A stretch of 64,000 nucleotides of DNA from JANMCE01 sp963791625 (lineage in GTDB: Bacteria; Actinomycetota; Acidimicrobiia; Acidimicrobiales; Ilumatobacteraceae), in the NCBI GenBank assembly GCA_963791625.1, contig CAWBTA010000006.1:186001-250000 (forward strand), in the 5' to 3' direction. Below, one piece after another: positions 60,276 through 64,000 of the stretch. How positions within the stretch are numbered: the stretch's first letter is position 1; each line of letters opens with the position of its first letter. The translations under genes were made by a program, and so were the position numbers. The notes under the pieces are model-generated. The model was not told the DNA's origin. It did not search any database and saw only the letters and a list, made by a program, of their open reading frames with translations.

Positions 60276-60281
60276 TACGGT
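60276..60281 (+). promoter_or_regulatory. -10 element TACGGT, leaderless
   Basis: Six nt before ATG 60288 and immediately after the Uma2 stop codon. Confidence 0.55.
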
Positions 60282-60287
60282 TTGGGC

Positions 60288-60881
60288 ATGCTTGAACTTC
60301 GGCCCTCATGTGAACTTTGCGGTGTGGCGCTCGACCCCACTGATGACCTCGCAAGAATCTGTACGTACGAGTGCACGTTCTGCGAGCCGTGCGTGACGTG
60401 GAAGCTTCACGGGGTCTGTCCGAACTGCGGAGGGGAGTTTGCGGTTCGCCCACGTCGCCCGGCCAGCGGATTGGCCAAGCATCCAGCGTCGACGGCCGAA
60501 GTACACCGCGAGCATGACATCGCGGCTCATCAGGCCAAGGTGAAGGATCGGCTGTTGGCCGGCGACCTGCCCGACCAGGTCTGGATCAACACGTTCGTCA
60601 ATGAACGAACCGGCGTTGACGACGATGGCTACTACGCAACGGCGGCCGAGATGAACACACTGGCTGCGCAGCAACCGGGATTCCTTGGCGTTGATTCCGT
60701 TCGCGGCGCCGATGGCGTGGGCATCACCGTGTCGCGGTGGTCGTCGATCGCTGCACTGGTGAACTGGCGCACGCTCGGTGCGCACAGCCATGCGCAGCAG
60801 ACGGGTCGTGCCAACTGGTACCGCCGGTATCGCTCCGACATATCCCGCCTGGACCGCACGTCTGGCTTCGAGCGGACGTAG
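60288..60881 (+). CDS. DUF1272 zinc ribbon fused to an ABM-like domain
   Basis: 197 residues. MLELRPSCELCGVALDP, CTYECTFCEPCVTW and CPNCGGEFAVRPRRP are a DUF1272 zinc-binding domain (eight Cys). The remainder (WINTFVNERTGVDDDGYYATAAEMN, QQPGFLGVDSVRGADGVGITVSRW) resembles a dimeric antibiotic-biosynthesis-monooxygenase fold. The fusion is not one I know as standard. ATG 60288 is set by TACGGT. No partner gene is obvious. Confidence 0.65.
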   Translation: MLELRPSCELCGVALDPTDDLARICTYECTFCEPCVTWKLHGVCPNCGGEFAVRPRRPASGLAKHPASTAEVHREHDIAAHQAKVKDRLLAGDLPDQVWINTFVNERTGVDDDGYYATAAEMNTLAAQQPGFLGVDSVRGADGVGITVSRWSSIAALVNWRTLGAHSHAQQTGRANWYRRYRSDISRLDRTSGFERT

Positions 60882-60935
60882 CTCGGTTATCGATCGACCT
60901 GAAAGCCACGGCTCGTCGTAGATTGACCCGCAACT

Positions 60936-61919
60936 ATGCATGGTGAACTGGTACGAGAGACGAAATTGTCCAGGGGCGTCGTTGCCGAAGGGTTGAGCAA
61001 ATGCTTCGGTGACCTGTGGGCGCTGCGTGGGTTGGACTTGCAGGTGGCGCCCGGCACCATCCTTGGACTGCTCGGTCACAATGGGGCAGGCAAGACCACT
61101 GCTATCCGCATTCTGACCACGCTGTGCTCGCCGACCGAGGGACGGGCGACGGTCGCCGGCTACGACGTGGTCCGCCACGCTGCCAGCGTGCGTCAACGCA
61201 TCGGGGTCGCCTCTCAGCAGGCCACCGTTGATGGGTTGATGAGCGCCCGCCTCAATCTTGAACTCGTCGGGCGGCTGCATCGTCTGTCGAAGACGCAAGC
61301 CCGCAGCCGGGCCGACGAGCTGATCGAACGTCTCGACCTGGTGGATGCCGGCAACAAGCTCGTGAAGACCTTCTCCGGCGGCATGCGTCGTCGGCTCGAT
61401 CTGGCGGCAAGCCTGGTCGCAACGCCCGAGGTGCTTTTTCTTGATGAGCCAACGACAGGTCTTGACCCCCGCAGTCGCGGTGACCTTTGGGAGATCCTGC
61501 GAGACCTGGTACGCGACGGCACCACCCTTATCTTGACTACGCAGTATTTGGAGGAGGCCGACCGCTTGGCCGACGACATCATCGTGCTCGATCACGGCCG
61601 CACGGTGGCGCACGGCACGCCCGAAGAGCTCAAGGCTCAGATCGGTGACGACCGCATCGACGTGATAGTCGCCGACTCGTCCGAGCTGGTGGCCGCAGCC
61701 AGTGCACTGGCTGGTTTCGCTTCAAACGACCCCAGCTTCGATCGTGACCTCCTCGTCGTCACCCTTCCCGTTCGAGCCGGAACTCGCGTGATCGACCTGG
61801 TGCGCGCTCTCGATGAAGCGGGTATCGATGCCGTTGACATCAACCGTCGTCAGGCCACGCTCGACGATGTGTTCCTCACCGTTACCACCGATCGCAACGC
61901 CGGAGGAGAAGCTCAATGA
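60936..61919 (+). CDS. DrrA-like ABC transporter ATP-binding protein
   Basis: 327 residues. Walker A GHNGAGKTTA, signature FSGGMRRRLDLA, Walker B LFLDEPTTGLD and TQYLEEADRLADDIIV, then a C-terminal domain of about 90 residues typical of daunorubicin-resistance ATPases. TAGATT (60919-60924) gives a short leader. Overlaps the permease gene (61916-61919). Exports an unknown amphipathic compound. Confidence 0.88.
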   Translation: MHGELVRETKLSRGVVAEGLSKCFGDLWALRGLDLQVAPGTILGLLGHNGAGKTTAIRILTTLCSPTEGRATVAGYDVVRHAASVRQRIGVASQQATVDGLMSARLNLELVGRLHRLSKTQARSRADELIERLDLVDAGNKLVKTFSGGMRRRLDLAASLVATPEVLFLDEPTTGLDPRSRGDLWEILRDLVRDGTTLILTTQYLEEADRLADDIIVLDHGRTVAHGTPEELKAQIGDDRIDVIVADSSELVAAASALAGFASNDPSFDRDLLVVTLPVRAGTRVIDLVRALDEAGIDAVDINRRQATLDDVFLTVTTDRNAGGEAQ

Positions 61920-62773
61920 CTACTGCATCAGATGTGCGGGTCGCGGCCGGCACCGAAACCGATCAGAGGCCCTCGCTGAAGATGCTCTGGGACGACAGCG
62001 TGGTCTTCGCGCGCCGCAACCTTGAGCACATCCGTCAGGTGCCCGAGAAGCTGATCGAAGTGACGGTACAACCCGTCATGTTCGTGCTGCTCTTTGCCTT
62101 CGTATTCGGTGGTGCCATCGCCGTCGGCGGCCAAAGCGGCAAGTACCGGGAGTATCTCATTGGCGGCATCCTCATTCAGTCCTTGGCGTTCGGCATGACC
62201 GGCCCGGCGATCTCGATGGCGAACGATCTGAAGGAAGGCGTCATTGATCGCTTCCGCTCGCTGCCGACGACGAAGGCGGCGTACCTGATCGGGCACTTTC
62301 TCGCCGAGCTGGTCGGGCTGATGGTGGCCATTGCGGTACTGCTCAGCTCGGGCTTCCTGGTCGGATGGCGAGCTCGCACCGACGTCATTCACATCGGCGA
62401 GGCGGTGCTGCTTCTTCTCACGTTCGCGGCCGCCATGATCTGGGTTGGGACGTGGATTGGGTTGCTTGCTCGTTCGGCCGACGCCGTGCAGGGCATCGTG
62501 TTCACCGTGGTGTTCCCCATCACGTTCTTATCCAACGCGTTCGTGCCGATTGACTCGCTGCCCAACGTGTTGCAATGGGTGGCATCGCTCAACCCGATCA
62601 GCGTCCTGGTGCAGGCAACCCGAGTGCTCTTCGGCAACCCAACCGCGCCGATCGCGAAGGCAACCTGGCCGATGACTCACCCGGTAGCGGCCAGTTGGCT
62701 CTACTGCATAATCATCCTCGCAATCGCGGTGCCTGGCGCCCTTCACCGCTACCAGGCCCGCACACAGGATTGA
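61916..62773 (+). CDS. DrrB-like ABC-2 permease
   Basis: 285 residues with six helices. LLFAFVFGGAIAVGGQSGKYREYLIGGILIQS and MANDLKEGVIDRFRSLPTTKAAYL are ABC-2 permease signatures, with AADAVQGIVFTVVFPITFLSNAFVP near the end. GGAGGAG lies upstream of ATG 61916. Forms a complete exporter with the ATPase. Confidence 0.88.
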   Translation: MTTASDVRVAAGTETDQRPSLKMLWDDSVVFARRNLEHIRQVPEKLIEVTVQPVMFVLLFAFVFGGAIAVGGQSGKYREYLIGGILIQSLAFGMTGPAISMANDLKEGVIDRFRSLPTTKAAYLIGHFLAELVGLMVAIAVLLSSGFLVGWRARTDVIHIGEAVLLLLTFAAAMIWVGTWIGLLARSADAVQGIVFTVVFPITFLSNAFVPIDSLPNVLQWVASLNPISVLVQATRVLFGNPTAPIAKATWPMTHPVAASWLYCIIILAIAVPGALHRYQARTQD

Positions 62774-62784
62774 ATATCGCTCTG

Positions 62785-62790
62785 TAGGAT
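62785..62790 (+). promoter_or_regulatory. -10 element TAGGAT, leaderless
   Basis: Six nt before ATG 62797, just after the permease stop. Confidence 0.55.
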
Positions 62791-62796
62791 TGTTGC

Positions 62797-63151
62797 ATGC
62801 CGATGCGTGAGGAGTGCAAGCACTACGAGAGTCGCACCTATGCAAATGGTGAGACCGCGCGCCGGTGCAAGATGGACCTCGCGCCCGACCGCGCCCTGGC
62901 GATGCCCCGATGACTGCCCCAAGTATGAGCGTCGCCTTGCCGATGCCGGATGGATTCGCGGCACGCTCGTGTCGCCACCCACGCCGGCCGACCCTCCCGG
63001 GCTGGACGACGGATCGGCTGCGGCTGTGCTTGATGAGGCGGAGGACTTCCTCAACTCCATCGGTGCTCAGGTGATGTCCGAAGTCAGCGAAGAACAGCGT
63101 CGCCTCGCCAACCGCCCCAAGAACAAAAAGAAGCGCTTCAAAAAGAAGTAA
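62797..63151 (+). pseudogene. Small zinc-ribbon-like protein, frameshifted
   Basis: MPMREECKHYESRTYANGE and TARRCKMDLAPD continue in the next frame as APWRCPDDCPKYERRLADAG; the four Cys look like a metal site. A C-terminal part is acidic then basic (LANRPKNKKKRFKKK). The shift near 62889 is repaired either by removing one C or by adding one CG in the CGCG run. About 117 residues. ATG 62797 is set by TAGGAT. Conserved in related actinobacteria by recollection; function unknown. Confidence 0.6.
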
Positions 63152-63173
63152 CGGGCCTGTTTCGGGGTTTCTC

Positions 63174-63191
63174 CTATCTGGATAGTAGAAT
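63174..63191 (+). promoter_or_regulatory. sufD promoter with inverted repeat
   Basis: CTATC-TG-GATAG (63174-63185) lies just before the -10 candidate TAGAAT (63186-63191); the start at ATG 63205 follows. Motif CTCCTA recurs at 63171 and 63193. A repressor site for Fe-S control is possible. Confidence 0.45.
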
Positions 63192-63204
63192 CTCCTACGG
63201 TTCT

Positions 63205-64000
63205 ATGACGCTCTCACCCGCATTTTCCCCCGATTCAGCTGGTGCTCTCGCCGGTCCGGCCTGGTTGCAGGCCCGCCGGACGGAGGCGGCCCAACGGGCG
63301 GCCGCCACCGCATGGCCCACGGCCGAGGACGAATTGTGGCGCTACAGCCGCATTGATCAGCTCGACCTGTCGACGGTGACGATCGGCCCTGCGGTCACCA
63401 CGGTCGAAAGTGGCGATGGTTTCGTGGTCGAGATCGACCCCGACATCTGGTGTTCCATCATGGCCTCGCCGCTCGATCTTTTCGCCGATCTGAACAACGC
63501 GTTCTCCTCCGCGCCGATTCTCGTTCGTATACCGCGAGGCAAGGCCGCGGCCGCGCCCATCGTGATCACCCATCGGCTCCCTGCTGGGGTCGCGTCGTTC
63601 CCGCGCCTCATCATTGATGCGGGCGACAACGCCGAGGTGACCGTCATCGAGAAGTTCGTCGGAGGCTCTCAGGGTCTCGTCGCACCGGTCATGGAACTGC
63701 GTGCCGCCCAGTCGGCCCGGGTCCGGTATCAAGCGGTCAATGAGCTTGATCGAGACGCGTGGCTTATTGCGAACCAGATATCACGCGGCGAACGTGACAG
63801 CACGACCGTGCTCGCCACGGTGGCTCTGGGCGGCGGCTATGCCCGGGTGCGTACCGACGCTCGGCTGCTGGGCCAGGGTGCGCACGGAGAGCAGATCGGT
63901 GTCAGCTTCGGCGAGGGTGATCAAATGCTCGACCTGCGCGTCACCCAGACCCACGCCGCGCCCAAGACCACCAGCGATCTGCTGTTCAAGGGTGCCGTGC
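63205..64000 (+). CDS. sufD: SufD, Fe-S assembly protein, 3' end outside the window
   Basis: At least 265 residues visible, no stop before the edge. GPAWLQARRTEAAQRA, TAEDELWRYSRIDQLDL, the beta helix (IVITHRLPAGVASFPRLII, EVTVIEKFVGG) and VTQTHAAPKTTSDLLFKGAV match SufD, partner of SufB in the SufBCD scaffold. The conserved C-terminal His is outside the window. It has its own promoter and is 3.6 kb from sufB. Confidence 0.87.
   Translation, partial: MTLSPAFSPDSAGALAGPAWLQARRTEAAQRAAATAWPTAEDELWRYSRIDQLDLSTVTIGPAVTTVESGDGFVVEIDPDIWCSIMASPLDLFADLNNAFSSAPILVRIPRGKAAAAPIVITHRLPAGVASFPRLIIDAGDNAEVTVIEKFVGGSQGLVAPVMELRAAQSARVRYQAVNELDRDAWLIANQISRGERDSTTVLATVALGGGYARVRTDARLLGQGAHGEQIGVSFGEGDQMLDLRVTQTHAAPKTTSDLLFKGAV

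Overview
Organism. The window looks like a chromosome segment of a GC-rich actinobacterium, most likely class Acidimicrobiia (inference). The pointers are a 13E12-type DUF222/HNH protein, an F420-type LLM oxidoreductase, a myo-inositol-phosphate synthase (mycothiol or PI lipids), a MutY without the C-terminal NUDIX-like domain, ethylmalonyl-CoA-pathway enzymes, and a surface domain of the AGQT...ADVTGWF type common in Acidimicrobiia. No rRNA, tRNA, CRISPR, prophage or insertion sequence was seen. Layout. 1-2.1 kb: truncated glycosyltransferase and a frameshifted 13E12 HNH gene. 2.2-12.7 kb: nucleobase or carbamoyl-compound catabolism around a divergent operator: a molybdenum hydroxylase (Mo subunit plus a FAD-2Fe2S fusion) leftward; M20 amidohydrolase, D-carbamoylase, 2Fe2S-Mo hydroxylase, SsnA-like deaminase and LLM oxidoreductase rightward. 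12.7-15.9 kb: tandem GNAT, a thiamine-binding-like/HTH fusion regulator and a serine hydrolase sharing one bidirectional promoter. 15.9-21.2 kb: MacAB-type export operon. 21.3-33.3 kb: HNH nuclease, amidase, hydantoinase A, flavoprotein, ABC-F ATPase, cupredoxin lipoprotein, TrmB, broken sortase, pseudokinase plus membrane protein. 33.3-41.9 kb: molybdopterin oxidoreductase, MscL, acyl-CoA synthetase, class I fumarase, redoxin lipoprotein plus CcdA. 42-52 kb: malyl-CoA lyase, HAD phosphatase, toxin-antitoxin pair, Ino1, LysR, methylsuccinyl-CoA dehydrogenase, serine hydrolase, flippase-like protein, mesaconyl-CoA hydratase-like MaoC, MutY. 53-57.8 kb: a selenoprotein operon (UGSC family, in-frame UGA with a SECIS-like hairpin) and small redox genes. 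58-64 kb: sufB and sufD separated by 3.6 kb holding Uma2, DUF1272-ABM and DrrAB-type ABC genes. How the genes work together. Redox and metal cofactor enzymes dominate (molybdenum, Fe-S, flavin, selenium, copper). Transcription has a visible rule: at least 23 starts have TANNNT placed 6 or 7 nt upstream, as expected for leaderless mRNAs, while genes inside operons use start/stop overlaps or Shine-Dalgarno sites. About ten genes carry single frameshifts; five of these are each repaired by restoring one CG unit in a CGCG run, which suggests a systematic sequencing/assembly error rather than ten dead genes.
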